5,606 nt of DNA from Bacillota bacterium (lineage in GTDB: Bacteria > Bacillota > Clostridia > Acetivibrionales > JAKOSZ01): positions 1 to 5,606 of the forward strand of contig JAKOSZ010000246.1 of assembly GCA_029776555.1 (NCBI GenBank), read 5' to 3'. Of the stretch, positions 5,386 to 5,606 are shown piece by piece. Positions within the stretch are counted from its first letter, which is position 1. Each line of letters begins with the position of its first letter. Below the pieces are notes generated by a model. The model saw only the letters and a program-made list of their open reading frames with translations, ran no database searches and had not been told where the DNA came from. A program made the position numbers and the translations under genes.

Positions 5386-5520
5386 CCTCTTGACAATGAG
5401 CCTCTTCCGGCATGCATGAAGGCATCACGGCCTCATCCATGCTGAACAAGGGGCATGGCTCTGGAGAATGGATGATGCCTGGCGGATAGCCTAACATGCC
5501 GGATACTCATTATCAAGAGG
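5386..5520. repeat. Long imperfect palindrome (about 135 bp), candidate MITE or structured RNA
   Basis: Outer arms 5386-5400 (CCTCTTGACAATGAG) and 5506-5520 (CTCATTATCAAGAGG) pair over 15 bases with one mismatch. After a small asymmetric internal loop, TCCGGCATG (5406-5414) pairs perfectly with CATGCCGGA (5495-5503). Inside, AGGCATCA (5420-5427) can pair with TGATGCCT (5473-5480), or TCATCCAT (5433-5440) with ATGGATGA (5468-5475), and CCATGC (5437-5442) can pair with GCATGG (5453-5458). No flanking target duplication is obvious. Nested pairing over the full length is far beyond chance. It may be a non-autonomous mobile element, an attachment-type site, or a non-coding RNA. Confidence 0.8.
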
Positions 5521-5554
5521 CTTTCGCGGCATAAACGCTGTTAGGAGGCTTGAA

Positions 5555-5606
5555 TTGATAGGATGTGATGTTGGGAAAGTTCGATTAGCTTTTGCCACTT
5601 ACCTGG
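5555..5606 (+). CDS. Possible start of a gene cut by the window edge, RNase H-like transposase or other
   Basis: AGGAGG (5543-5548) lies 6 bases before TTG 5555, which opens a frame reading MIGCDVGKVRLAFATYL up to the edge. IG.DVGK..LA.A resembles the first strand of DEDD (IS110-type) transposases and other RNase H-fold proteins, where the Asp is catalytic. An alternative is a worn IstB P-loop (LIG..GVGKTHLA in intact proteins), since the frame also stays open upstream to 5495. Only 17 codons are visible, so neither identification is firm. Confidence 0.33.
   Translation, partial: MIGCDVGKVRLAFATYL

Noticed and set aside
4763..5497. Minus-strand open frame of 244 codons
   Set aside because: It starts inside the long palindrome, crosses the repeat and lies antisense to the well-supported PH-domain gene. 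The translation resembles no family.

Overview
The window looks like the chromosome of a moderately GC-rich, possibly thermophilic clostridial Firmicute. The support is strong AGGAGG-type ribosome binding sites, heavy use of AGG and ATA codons, a Gram-positive-style sugar-binding lipoprotein, a ROK sugar kinase, and GGGACGGTTC-core palindromic repeats of a kind I associate from memory with Clostridia. The exact taxon cannot be read from the sequence.

Left two thirds (1-4063, all minus strand): a carbohydrate-use locus. In transcription order it holds a family 1 ABC sugar-binding lipoprotein (4063-2663) that ends in a strong intrinsic terminator, then a 545-base gap containing a tandem array of palindromic repeats, then a ROK kinase (2117-1182) overlapping by four bases a GmhA-like SIS-domain isomerase (1185-607), then the N-terminal 167 residues of a cytoplasmic alpha-L-rhamnosidase-like (GH78-type) glycosidase that runs off the left edge. 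The inferred flow is capture of an oligosaccharide outside the cell, import by permeases not seen here, cleavage inside, then phosphorylation and isomerisation of the released sugar.

Right third (4064-5606): AT-richer and mobile-element-scarred. It holds a non-coding stretch with inverted repeats, a frameshifted IS1634-like transposase remnant (plus strand, about 4418-4656), one intact small gene for a bacterial PH-domain protein (4803-5174), a palindromic repeat abutting that gene's stop codon in opposite orientation to the 2.4-kb array, and a roughly 135-base long imperfect palindrome (5386-5520). Just beyond the palindrome, a well-spaced AGGAGG and a TTG codon may open another gene, possibly a DEDD-type transposase, cut by the window edge.

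The points most worth following are the palindromic repeat family, with its fixed orientation relative to the upstream gene, and the long palindrome next to the possible transposase start. Neither is proof of a new system.
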